Source of the DNA: JAKAGZ01 sp963772675
Lineage (GTDB): Bacteria; Bacteroidota; Ignavibacteria; Ignavibacteriales; Ignavibacteriaceae
Reading direction: 5' to 3'
DNA: 64,000 nt
NCBI GenBank assembly: GCA_963772675.1
Contig: CAVYYF010000005.1
Span: 868,001-932,000, forward strand
Shown here one piece after another: positions 55,359-64,000 of the stretch. The notes beneath the pieces were generated by a model. It ran no database searches. It had not been told where the DNA came from and saw only the letters and a list, made by a program, of their open reading frames with translations. Position 1 is the stretch's first letter. Every line of letters begins with the position of its first letter. The translations under genes were made by a program, and so were the position numbers.

Positions 55359-56309
55359 ATGGCGAAAACTATATTAGATTTTGAAAAACCAATCTTCGAG
55401 CTTGAAGAAAAACTCGAAGAAATGAAAAACCTATCTGACACTTTAAATATTGATAGTGAAATAAAAAAAATTGAAGATAAAGTGAAACAATTGAAAGAAT
55501 CTGTTTACAAAGGCCTGACAAGGTGGCAGAGAGTTCAGCTTGCAAGGCATCCCGACCGTCCTTATACTCTGGATTATATTTATGCTATGACAAACAATTT
55601 TGTCGAACTCCATGGCGACCGAGCTTATAAAGATGACAAAGCAATTGTCGGTGGTTTTGCTTCGCTTGACGACCACAAAGTTATGATAATTGGTCATCAG
55701 AAAGGGAGGGATACTAAATCAAATCTTTATAGAAATTTTGGTATGCCGAATCCCGAAGGTTACAGGAAAGCTCTTAGGTTAATGAAGCTCGCGGAAAAAT
55801 TTGATAAACCTGTTATAACGATGATCGATACACCAGGGGCTTATCCCGGACTTGAAGCTGAAGAACGTGGACAGGCTGAGGCCATTGCAAGAAATCTTTT
55901 TGAAATGAGCAAGCTAAGGGTTCCGATAATCGTTGTAATTATTGGTGAAGGCGCAAGTGGCGGGGCATTAGGGATCGGAGTCGGAGACAGAATTCTTATG
56001 TTTGAAAATTGCTGGTACTCGGTTATCAGTCCGGAATCCTGTTCAAGTATTTTGTGGAGAAGCTGGGATTACAAAGAACAGGCTGCTGAAGCTTTGAAAT
56101 TAACCGCTCCCGATCTTTTGGAACAGAAACTTATTGATAGAATAATTTCTGAGCCAATGGGAGGTGCACATAAAGATCTTGACGGCGTTGCTGCCACATT
56201 AAAAGAAGTTTTAATTGAAGAACTTACAAATCTTAAGAAAATTAAGCCTGATAAACTTGTTGAGCAAAGACTGGAAAAATTTGGAAAGATGGGGGCCTAC
56301 CTAGAATAG
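55359..56309 (+). CDS. accA: Acetyl-CoA carboxylase carboxyltransferase subunit alpha
   Basis: This is a 316-residue protein with the AccA start (ILDFEKPIFELEEKLEEM), RHPDRPYTLDYI, FGMPNPEGYRKALRLMKLAEKF, DTPGAYPGLEAEERGQ, GEGASGGALGIGVGD and SPESCSSILWRSW. It transfers the carboxyl group from biotin to acetyl-CoA, the first step of fatty acid synthesis. It follows the polysaccharide cluster by 10 bp but is a housekeeping gene. No accD is seen here. Confidence 0.97.
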   Translation: MAKTILDFEKPIFELEEKLEEMKNLSDTLNIDSEIKKIEDKVKQLKESVYKGLTRWQRVQLARHPDRPYTLDYIYAMTNNFVELHGDRAYKDDKAIVGGFASLDDHKVMIIGHQKGRDTKSNLYRNFGMPNPEGYRKALRLMKLAEKFDKPVITMIDTPGAYPGLEAEERGQAEAIARNLFEMSKLRVPIIVVIIGEGASGGALGIGVGDRILMFENCWYSVISPESCSSILWRSWDYKEQAAEALKLTAPDLLEQKLIDRIISEPMGGAHKDLDGVAATLKEVLIEELTNLKKIKPDKLVEQRLEKFGKMGAYLE

Positions 56310-56369
56310 GACTAATTTAGTGTTGCAAGTTTAATAAGTCACGCTTATGAGCTTAGTATAACTAATAAT

Positions 56370-56393
56370 CCGGGTAATCTCAGAATTATCCGG
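56370..56393 (+). terminator. Hairpin downstream of accA
   Basis: CCGGGTAAT (56370-56378) pairs with ATTATCCGG (56385-56393) with one G-T pair around a short loop. It lies 60 bp after the accA stop. Only a weak T-containing tail follows. Confidence 0.5.
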
Positions 56394-56515
56394 GCTTTGC
56401 CAGCTAAAGGGGGATAATATCAAATTATAATAAATAGAATTTCGTATTAATGTTATTATAAAATTGATATCTATTTGGGAAAAATCAGTAATCAATAATA
56501 GTCTATCTGCCGCCC

Positions 56516-57319
56516 TTGGAATACAGAATTCTAAAAATATTTATTAAAAGATTAAGCATTGATAAATTACTCCGAACGCTTTTTAATGATAGCGATTTAT
56601 CCGGCATTGCGTGGGAAGAATTCCTAATAAGGTATTCTAAGTTAATTTTGAAGGTCTGCTGGAAATTTGAAAAAGATTATGATAAAGTTATGCAGCAATA
56701 CCTTTACACGTGCGAAAAACTTTCCGAAAATGATTTTAGCCTTCTTAAAAATTTTTCTTTTGATTTTAACGATCAATCTCCAAAATTTACCGCATGGTTG
56801 ATTGTGGTTGCCCGAAATATATGTATAGATTATTACCGTGTGCAGCATGGCAGGAAACGTTTTCCTTCCGGTATTGCTAAGTTACCCAAAGAAGACAGGA
56901 TGTTTTTTGAAATGTATTACTGGAAAGGTTTTTCACTCAGGGAAATATCAGAATCTCTGGGCTTATATTCAGGGAGCGGTAAGGAGACTGCGGATGAGAA
57001 ACTTGAACGTATAACAGCATTATTAACCCGAACTCCCAAAATCCGGGAGAAAAGAGAACTTATTTCTTTTAGCGAACAAACATTTATTCCCGAAGAAAAC
57101 CCCGATGATGAAAATGATTTTAATGAAAAAATTGTTGATTGGATTGCCGGACTTTCATCTCAGGAAAAAATAATAGTTCGTTTGCGCTTCTGGGACGGTT
57201 TAACGGCAAGGGAAATTTCAGAAATTCTAAAAATCAGACCGTATAACAAAGTATATTCAATTTTGAACAGGGCTTTAAAAATCCTGAGAGAAAAGTCAGA
57301 AAAAGAGAAATATATTTAA
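56516..57319 (+). CDS. RNA polymerase sigma-70-family factor (ECF-like)
   Basis: This 267-residue protein has region 2 (PKFTAWLIVVARNICIDYYRVQHGRKR) and a C-terminal region 4 helix-turn-helix (LSSQEKIIVRLRFWDGLTAREISEILKI, YSILNRALKILREK). Between them a second sigma-4-like segment occurs (LPKEDRMFFEMYYWKGFSLREISESLGL), so it appears to have a duplicated region 4. This is longer than the usual ECF length of about 190. The likely start is TTG at 56516; no ATG is better placed. The next gene encodes an anti-sigma factor. Confidence 0.82.
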   Translation: MEYRILKIFIKRLSIDKLLRTLFNDSDLSGIAWEEFLIRYSKLILKVCWKFEKDYDKVMQQYLYTCEKLSENDFSLLKNFSFDFNDQSPKFTAWLIVVARNICIDYYRVQHGRKRFPSGIAKLPKEDRMFFEMYYWKGFSLREISESLGLYSGSGKETADEKLERITALLTRTPKIREKRELISFSEQTFIPEENPDDENDFNEKIVDWIAGLSSQEKIIVRLRFWDGLTAREISEILKIRPYNKVYSILNRALKILREKSEKEKYI

Positions 57320-57367
57320 AATCAGTATTTGTGTCCGTATAATATAGTTATATAGAAAATTAATCTT

Positions 57368-58018
57368 ATGCATATAACAGAAAACGAAATATTACTTTTT
57401 TTAGAAGGTAAATTATCCGCGGAGAAAAGAACTGGAATTGAAAAGCATTTATCCGGTTGTTCTGAATGTACATCGAAACTGGCTGGGGTCTATTCATTTA
57501 CAAAAGAGATTGAATCTTCCCGGGATCCGGAATTAGAAAATAAATATTTTGCAAAAGCAAGATCATTTGGGGTGAAAGGGAATGGTAAAAAATTATCATT
57601 AAATAAGGTCCCAATGCCATCGCTTGTATTTGCCCTTTCAGTTGTAATTGTAGCGGTTGTAGCTGCATTTTTTTACTTGTTTTCTCCTGTAAAGAATACA
57701 GAACAGCTTGAATACCGTGGAAATATTCCCCTTGAATATAGTCTCAGACTGTCGCCTGCAGACGGGTCAGTGCTTGAATCGAATTATTTGAATTTTAGCT
57801 GGAATAAAGTCAATAATGCTTTGGAATATAAAATGACTGTCTTCGATTTAAATGGTGACATGATCTTTAATAAATCTATATCAGATACTATTATTAATCT
57901 GAACAGCAGAATTTATTTTAAATTTGGCGAAACATACCTTTGGAATATAGTTGCTTATTTGCCTGACGGGAGATTTATAAAATCTGCCGTCAATTCTTTT
58001 GAATTTTCAACAAAATAA
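57368..58018 (+). CDS. Zinc-finger (zf-HC2) anti-sigma factor
   Basis: This is a 216-residue membrane protein. The N-terminal HxxxCxxC zinc motif (HLSGCSEC, residues 27-34) marks an anti-sigma domain that would hold the sigma factor encoded upstream. One TM helix follows (PSLVFALSVVIVAVVAAFFYLF, about residues 77-98). The periplasmic part has a fibronectin/Ig-like look (RLSPADGSVLESNYLNFSWNKVNNALEYKMTVFDLNG). It is located 48 bp after the sigma gene and just before the CHAT gene, so the three probably form one signalling unit. Confidence 0.85.
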   Translation: MHITENEILLFLEGKLSAEKRTGIEKHLSGCSECTSKLAGVYSFTKEIESSRDPELENKYFAKARSFGVKGNGKKLSLNKVPMPSLVFALSVVIVAVVAAFFYLFSPVKNTEQLEYRGNIPLEYSLRLSPADGSVLESNYLNFSWNKVNNALEYKMTVFDLNGDMIFNKSISDTIINLNSRIYFKFGETYLWNIVAYLPDGRFIKSAVNSFEFSTK

Positions 58019-58030
58019 AAATTACCTGGT

Positions 58031-60834
58031 TTGAAAATAATCAAACAGAGAGTTTTAATTTCTGTCCCGGTTATTATCCTTTTATTTTCAGTCATTATTT
58101 TAATTTTAAAGGAATTTACCCGGGGAAAGAAAAAATTTATACTGACGCGCTCGCGGCTTACAATAATTGGGATAATTATAAGGCTGAAAAACTGTTAAAT
58201 GAAATCTTCCCTTCCGATTCATCAGACTTAAAAATCTTGCTACTATATGGGGGCACACTTTTCCGTCTAAGAGAATTGCATAAGGCAAAAAATATTTATA
58301 ATAAAATTTTTGCTGCCGATTCCGCGAATAAAATTGGAGCACAATTAAAACTCGCCCATATAAATTTTTTCCTGAGTAATCTGGATTCAGCTCGTAATAA
58401 TTTGCAAATAGCCGAACAACTTGCGGAAAATTCCACTGATAGTTCTGCACTTGCAGCTTCTTATAACATTAAAGGACTCATTGAATTCAACAGCCTAAAT
58501 TACAGGGCGGCAATGAAAGATCAGAAGAAGAGCCTTTCAATAGCACTGCGGATAAAAAATCAGAATATTATTGCGGATGCGTTAAGGCAGATTGGAGTAT
58601 TGTATTGGTATTCCGCAAGGTATGATTCAGCTCTCAATTCTTTTTATAAACCGGCTTTATTGATTTACAGAAAAATAAACGACAAAATAGGCGAGGCCAC
58701 AACCTTAAGTGATATTGGATTATTATATAAATATGAAAAAAATCTCGAAGAAAACATCATCTATCAGCTTAAAGCGTTTGGAATCAGGAAGAAAATAGGT
58801 GATAAATCCGGCCTGGCTGACAGTTATTATTTCCTGAGTAATTCAATCTCTATGTCAGGCTGGAGGGGTTCAATAATTTATGCATATTTAAAAAAAAGTT
58901 ATAATATTAGCAGGGATATCGGTTATAAGTGGGGAATGGAAGTTGCCAGCAGAGCATTAAAAGATTATTATAAAAGTCACGAATTATCAAGTAATATTTA
59001 TTCAATGCAGGATACAACCAACCCGGTTGGTGAGGGAATAATCTATCAGTTATGGAATAAGTCTATAACCCAGGTAAGCACGGGTGATTTATCAGGACAG
59101 GTAACTACTCTTGAAAAGTTAGTTAACCTGGATGATTCCCTTGGCTATAAAAACGGGGAACTAGTTTCCCTTGCATTTCTTGCCTCAAGCCTGACCAGAC
59201 TGGGCATTTATGATAAGGCTCAGACTGCATTAAATAAAGCTGCAAAGATAAAGGCTTCAAATCATTATTCAGATTATATTTTAGATACAACCGCCGCAAG
59301 GCTGTATATTGCCTCCGGCAGACTAAAAGAAGCTAAGAATTTGCTGCTAAACGTTACACAAAAAAGTGATTCGGCTTATCTGAATTATATCTCACAAAAC
59401 AATAAAAGAATTACCGGTGATAATCTCTCAAGAATACAAAGAGAAAGAAGCTCTGCTTACTCAATGCTCGTTGATATCCTATTTGCTTTAAATGATAAGA
59501 GTATTTTTGAAACTGTTCAAAAGGATATGACTTTCAGCTTCTGGTTCAGGAGCAATACCCATTTTGACTATAATGATGGAAGTATTCAGACACCGTTTGA
59601 AAAATTTGTTGACCTGCTTGACTTATACGAGTGCAACCCCGATCGGTACAGCGATATCCAGAACCTTACAGGGCAATTTGAAATTGCACAGAGAAATATT
59701 GACAAAATTAATAAAGTAATATCTGGCTTTGCAATAAGAAGCAGGAAATTTCCTGTTGTATCGGTAAGGAAAATTCAAAATGATTTAAGAAAAAACGAAG
59801 CTCTCGTTGAATTTTTTGTCGGTTATGATAATGTTTACGCTATAGTCTTAAGAAAAACTGAATTCAAAATATTGAAGCTGAATACTTCGCGCTCGGGGAT
59901 TACTTCTCTTGTAAATTTATATATGGATCTGCTCAAGAGAGGATATAGAAATCCGGATGATAAATTATGGAAGGGAGTTTCCGGAAAACTTAATAAAATA
60001 TTAATCGAACCTTTAATAATAAATAACCTCCTGAAAAGAGATGATCATTTGATTATTTCAGCTGACCAGGTTTTGCACACACTCCCGTTTCATACCTTAG
60101 ATCTGATGCCGGCTGATTCGGCAGCGCAGTTCCTGGTCGAAAAATATATTATCTCTTATATCCCCTCACCCGCTTTCTTGATTAACTCAAGGAGAAATAA
60201 AAACAGAAATTATAATTCGGTGATAGCCATTGCTCCGGATACGGTAAGACTTGCCGGAACAGGAAAAGAGATTAATTCGATCCCGCGAAAATATTTCCTG
60301 AATTTTACATCTTTAACAGATGGAAATGTTAGAAGGAACCGGGTGTTAAGGTCGCTAAAACAATATGATATTATACACATAGCTGCTCACGCAAGAGTTA
60401 ATCCCTGGTTCCCGCTCTATTCATATATAAAATGCAGCGATAAAGACCTTAAGCTGTATGAAATACTTGATGAAAATATAACGGCTAAGCTGATAATACT
60501 AAGCGCGTGTGAAACAGGGTTGGGAGTGTCCCCTGAAGGTGGTTTACCGGAAGATGAAGATTTGCTGAGTTTTTCGAGAGCTTTTCTGTTAAAGGGAGCC
60601 GGTTCAGTTATTTCAAGTCTATGGATTGTTAATGACGAAGCCACCGCAGAATTAATGAAATTATTTTATCAGAATATGTTTTCGGACAAAATAAATTCAA
60701 CGGAAAAAATTCCTATCGAGTTTTCCTTAAATGATGCTCAGCGACAATTTATTACAGAGCATAGAAAAGCCGGCAAATCAGTGCATCCTTTCTACTGGGG
60801 GGCATTTTTTGTATCTGGTGATTCAGGAAAATAA
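58031..60834 (+). pseudogene. TPR-CHAT protease-like protein with a frameshift near the N terminus
   Basis: The main frame (58237-60834, 865 codons) is preceded by an N-terminal TM segment in another frame (from TTG 58031: VLISVPVIILLFSVIILILKEF). Adding one G to the GGGG run at 58121-58124 joins them as KIYTDALAAYNNWDNYKAEK. The total is about 930 residues: TM anchor, TPR repeats over the first 400 or so (AASYNIKGLIEFNSLNYRAA, IIADALRQIGVLYWYSARYDSAL), then a C-terminal CHAT domain. The catalytic dyad is visible, His in HIAAHAR (at 60388) and Cys in SACETGLG (at 60508). CHAT proteins are caspase-like peptidases. Context suggests the anti-sigma factor as a target. Confidence 0.85.
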
Positions 60835-61040
60835 TTTTCCTCCCGCTTTTTAAAACCATCCTTCTTGTCCGTAAGTTAATTGTAAGATCCCAGACTTATC
60901 ATTGAACGGTTTAAAGGCATTACGATTCAATATTTTGGAGGCAGGCATAAATCGTTGTGTATTGATGTGAGCGGGGTGAATTTTCGGTTGAATAAAAGGA
61001 TAATAAAGGATGTATCATAATAATTAATTGTGGAGGCTGT

Positions 61041-63644
61041 GTGATGATAAAAAAAATGTTACAAAAAAAGGGGCTTACTACAATTCCGTTTCTCAATGTT
61101 TGTCTCGCGTTATATTTGCTATTATTCATTAATACAGCTGTGCTTGGACAAAGCAATATGGACGACTCTAATTGGGACAACACTTTTTCACGACCAGAAA
61201 GAAGCGTCGCTGTTTCTATCAAAGACGCTAATTATGCAGTTTTCGCCGGGGTATTCAGAATTCCACACTCACCTGTCATTGGTGGAAATGATGAGGACAA
61301 ATATCTTCTTTCGATATGGGACAAGGACCACTGGGTGTTATCCGGTCAAGTAAAACAAATATATGATTATAGTGGAAGTGCCTATATCACAGATTTCGAC
61401 GTAATACGTACAGTTGCTGTTGATCAAAACAGTATATATATCGGTGGCAATTTTCAGATTATCACTATGCAGGGTGATACTTGTTTCAATATTGCTCAGT
61501 GGTATGGCGATCAGTGGCACCCTGTTGAGAAAGGGATCGACGGATCCGTCGAAACAATTGCGCCGACCGGTAACGGTGATATTTATGTTGGAGGTCTTTT
61601 CTCAAAACTCAGAAATGGCACACTTGTCAATAATATTGTCCACTGGAATGGAACAGCCTGGTCAACACTTGATGATCAGGGGGGTGCCGTCGGTGTCAGC
61701 GATAAGGTACATGATATAAACGTTGGAAATGGGGCATTGTACGTAGGAGGTGAATTTTCTACGGCAGGTGGTCAGAATGTCAATTATATAGCAGCGTGGA
61801 ACTGGGGAACTCACGCATGGAAAGCACTGGCAGGCGGTGTGAATAGTTATGTGCGCTCTGTTGCAACATATGGAAGTGATGTATACATCGGAGGTGATTT
61901 TACCGAAACAATCGGACATACCTCCATTCCACATATCGCAAAATACACTGATACGAATAGCTCAGGTGATGCCTGGAGTGTTGTTGGACAAGGTAAAGTA
62001 AACTCGGTATCAGACGTCGAAATTTCATCTGCTGGAAACGTATATGCTGTGGGTGACTTTTCAGACGAAGTCGGCATAAACTCCACATCAATGGCTATGT
62101 GGAATGGATCACAATGGCAGGTATTATCCGGCGATGGTCACAATCTTGATGCAAACGGAATAAAAATGGCAGTAACCAGTAATACAAATGCTGACGTAGT
62201 CTACCTTGGATACATCAATAATGATTATATGATTACTAGTGATGGCCGGCAACTGGAAAGATATGCAAGATGGGATGGCAGTAACTGGCATGGGTTGGGC
62301 TATGCCGTCGGACCATTTTTCAATGATAGTCACCCTGGCAACCTGAATAATAAGATCAATGATCTCGCATGGGATGGTTCTTATCTATATGCAGGTGGCC
62401 GTTTTGAATATATAGGTGATGATTCAGTCAATTACGTGGCAAGATGGGATTCGGCTAATATGGAATGGAGTCAATTAGGGTCCACTGGATTATCGTCACC
62501 AGGTGCTGTTTACGCATTGAGGTATCATAACAACGCCCTTTATATCGCAGGTGATTTTGCCACTGCCGACGGAATGACGGTTAATAATATCGTCAAATGG
62601 AATGGCAACTCGTTTGTGGCTTTAGGCAACGGCTTGTCACATCCAACATACAATGCGAGTGTTTATGACATAACATTTGTGAATGATACACTGTATGCTC
62701 TGGGCGAACAATTCTTCGACACAGCAGACAATATAGCTTATTTTGATGGTACCATGTGGCATCCATTTTCGAAAGTCCCGGTTATTTCCTCCGGTGATGC
62801 CATATCCATCGCGTATTACAAAAACAATCTCTACGTGATGACGAGTTATCATCCCTATGTATATGAGTATGACAGATCACAGGACAAATGGATACAGATC
62901 GCTAGTTCAGTCAACTCGGGCTCATCATATCAAACTCTGTATGCTAATAAAGACTACCTGTATTTGGGAGGTCGTTTTTCGCAAATAGACAATGTGACAT
63001 GCAATGATGTTGCGCGATGGGACGGTAATAACTGGTCGGCTTTTGGGTCAGGGTTCAGCGGACCTGTCTATGATATTTATACTAACGGGAATGATGTCTA
63101 TGCCGGCGGCGATTTTGTTTCCTCGGGTAATGACACGCTCTGGTCAATCACCAAGTGGGATGGAACTAAATGGAGTGCTATGGGAAGTGGCGTCAGACGA
63201 AATCCGATTGCCTTCAGCGGAGGAACAGGTACCGTGGCGGCAATGACAGGAACGCCGTTTGGACTCTATGCTGGAGGAACCTTTAACTATGCCGGAAGTG
63301 ACTATTCCAATAATCTGGCTCTCTGGAAAAATTTCACACTTACCGGGATTGACGATAAAACAACGAATGATCAACTACCCTGGCAGATGCATCTATACCA
63401 GAATTACCCGAATCCTTTTAACCCGACAACGACTATATCCTATTCACTAAAAACATCTGGTCCGATCAAGCTTCGGATTTATGATATGCTTGGCAGGCTT
63501 GTTACAACCCTGGTAAATACGGAACAAAAAGCCGGCCAACACCGGGTAAATTTTGATGCTTCGCGAATTGCCAGCGGTGTTTACTTCTACCAGATAGTGA
63601 CACCGAAGTTTACACAAACAAGGAAAATGGTCCTTTTAAAATGA
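61041..63644 (+). CDS. T9SS-secreted beta-propeller-like protein
   Basis: This is an 867-residue protein with a signal peptide (VCLALYLLLFINTAVLGQS). The body consists of repeated units of about 45-50 residues with patterns such as IVHWNGTAWSTL, ALYVGGEFSTAGGQNVNYIAAWN, DVYIGGDF and DVYAGGDFVSSGNDTLWSITKWDGTKWSAMG. These form a propeller of the kind seen in many Ignavibacteria surface proteins. The C terminus is a T9SS type A sorting domain (NYPNPFNPTTTISYSLK ... GVYFYQIVTPKFTQTRK). Base composition looks richer in GC than its neighbours, hinting at a separate history. It may be regulated by the sigma module upstream. Confidence 0.9.
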   Translation: MMIKKMLQKKGLTTIPFLNVCLALYLLLFINTAVLGQSNMDDSNWDNTFSRPERSVAVSIKDANYAVFAGVFRIPHSPVIGGNDEDKYLLSIWDKDHWVLSGQVKQIYDYSGSAYITDFDVIRTVAVDQNSIYIGGNFQIITMQGDTCFNIAQWYGDQWHPVEKGIDGSVETIAPTGNGDIYVGGLFSKLRNGTLVNNIVHWNGTAWSTLDDQGGAVGVSDKVHDINVGNGALYVGGEFSTAGGQNVNYIAAWNWGTHAWKALAGGVNSYVRSVATYGSDVYIGGDFTETIGHTSIPHIAKYTDTNSSGDAWSVVGQGKVNSVSDVEISSAGNVYAVGDFSDEVGINSTSMAMWNGSQWQVLSGDGHNLDANGIKMAVTSNTNADVVYLGYINNDYMITSDGRQLERYARWDGSNWHGLGYAVGPFFNDSHPGNLNNKINDLAWDGSYLYAGGRFEYIGDDSVNYVARWDSANMEWSQLGSTGLSSPGAVYALRYHNNALYIAGDFATADGMTVNNIVKWNGNSFVALGNGLSHPTYNASVYDITFVNDTLYALGEQFFDTADNIAYFDGTMWHPFSKVPVISSGDAISIAYYKNNLYVMTSYHPYVYEYDRSQDKWIQIASSVNSGSSYQTLYANKDYLYLGGRFSQIDNVTCNDVARWDGNNWSAFGSGFSGPVYDIYTNGNDVYAGGDFVSSGNDTLWSITKWDGTKWSAMGSGVRRNPIAFSGGTGTVAAMTGTPFGLYAGGTFNYAGSDYSNNLALWKNFTLTGIDDKTTNDQLPWQMHLYQNYPNPFNPTTTISYSLKTSGPIKLRIYDMLGRLVTTLVNTEQKAGQHRVNFDASRIASGVYFYQIVTPKFTQTRKMVLLK

Positions 63645-63678
63645 TTTGCTATTCCGGGCTATTGATTATTTGTAATTA

Positions 63679-63758
63679 GTCATTGGTCATTTGTAGCCAT
63701 TAAATTATTATTGAGATTCTAAAAATATAATGAATGGCTATGAATGACCACAAATGAC
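63679..63758. repeat. Large imperfect inverted repeat
   Basis: The arms 63679-63701 and 63733-63758 are about 24 nt each and complementary through AATGGCTA and AATGACCA blocks with a few mismatches, separated by an AT-rich 31-nt loop. It sits between the propeller gene and the following thioesterase gene and may act as a terminator or be a REP-like repeat. Confidence 0.6.
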
Positions 63759-63836
63759 GAAAAATCCTTTTTCCCAATACATTATTAACCCGCCTTTTTT
63801 ATAAATTTAGATATCAGTAAAAAAGATTTATCCAAT

Positions 63837-64000
63837 ATGTTTAGTTACAAGACAGAACTCTGTGTCAGGTACGCAGATACAGACCAGATGCAGTTTGTAT
63901 ATAACGGAAAATACCTTGAATATTTTGAAGTCGGAAGAACTGAATTACTAAGAAGCACTGGTTTGTCATACAAGGTTGTTGAAACAGAAGGATATCAGCT
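63837..64000 (+). CDS. YbgC-like acyl-CoA thioesterase, N-terminal part (3' end outside window)
   Basis: The ATG at 63837 opens a frame that runs to the window edge (54 codons). The start has the hotdog-fold motif VRYADTDQMQFVYNGKYLEYFEVGR, in which the Asp of ADTDQM is the catalytic residue in the 4-hydroxybenzoyl-CoA thioesterase/YbgC family. It would hydrolyse acyl-CoA or acyl-ACP thioesters. Confidence 0.9.
   Translation, partial: MFSYKTELCVRYADTDQMQFVYNGKYLEYFEVGRTELLRSTGLSYKVVETEGYQ

Noticed and set aside
56516..60834. Type III-E CRISPR (Craspase) locus
   Set aside because: No Cas gene, repeat array or gRAMP-like protein is present; only the CHAT/sigma logic is similar.
63679..63758. 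Inverted repeat as a MITE
   Set aside because: No target-site duplication or second copy is visible in the window, so it is recorded only as a palindrome.
1..64000. tRNA, rRNA or CRISPR arrays
   Set aside because: No cloverleaf, conserved rRNA stretch or regularly spaced short direct repeat was found by reading both strands; a tRNAscan and CRISPR search would settle it.

Overview
The window is AT-rich chromosomal DNA, most likely from a bacterium of the Ignavibacteria/Bacteroidota-Chlorobi (FCB) group. The main evidence is three large secreted proteins that end in type IX secretion (T9SS) sorting domains of the NYPNPFNP...GIYFY style, plus a fourth such domain surviving only as a relic. Fused cbb3 oxidase subunits (CcoNO, CcoQP) point the same way. 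This is an inference from family knowledge; no 16S or marker search was possible. No rRNA, tRNA or CRISPR array was recognised.

Layout. 1-5.3 kb: the 3' end of a sigma-54 activator, a frameshifted FAD-linked oxidase, a frameshifted T9SS-secreted Asp-box protein and a periplasmic carboxymuconolactone-decarboxylase-like protein. 5.4-12 kb: a Tat-type amidase, a lipoprotein/coiled-coil pair, and a sulfatase with its radical-SAM maturase. 12-20.6 kb: a chromosomal integron, the most striking region. An integron-type tyrosine recombinase (19656-20609, minus) lies upstream of, and in the same direction as, a string of minus-strand cassettes separated by attC sites about 224-237 bp long, far longer than usual. 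One attC is split between its R'' and L'' boxes by an IS110-family element of the IS1111 type, which carries a long right-hand non-coding end that may encode a bridge RNA.

20.9-29.4 kb: a compact cbb3 cytochrome oxidase operon in which the copper ATPase CcoI is fused to CcoS, CcoN to CcoO and CcoQ to CcoP, followed by CcoG, CcoH and a TauE/SafE-like membrane protein. 29.5-41.7 kb: mostly housekeeping and membrane genes: M48 protease, DUF6265, DUF2269, penicillin acylase, MetF, Gfo/Idh/MocA oxidoreductase, class II aldolase, Ddl, FtsB, RarA and DprA, then a DUF3098 gene with a lone EutN/CcmL shell-type gene behind a promoter plus attenuator-like leader.

42.4-55.3 kb: an exopolysaccharide/O-antigen cluster: chain-length regulator, flippase, methyltransferase, polymerase, two GT4 enzymes, and two GT2 enzymes each fused to a polyprenyl-phosphate sugar transferase module, the second apparently degenerate. 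Most of its early genes carry single-base frameshifts, several in homopolymers. 55.4-64 kb: accA, then a sigma factor, zinc-finger anti-sigma factor and TPR-CHAT protease module, a T9SS-secreted beta-propeller protein and the start of a YbgC-like thioesterase.
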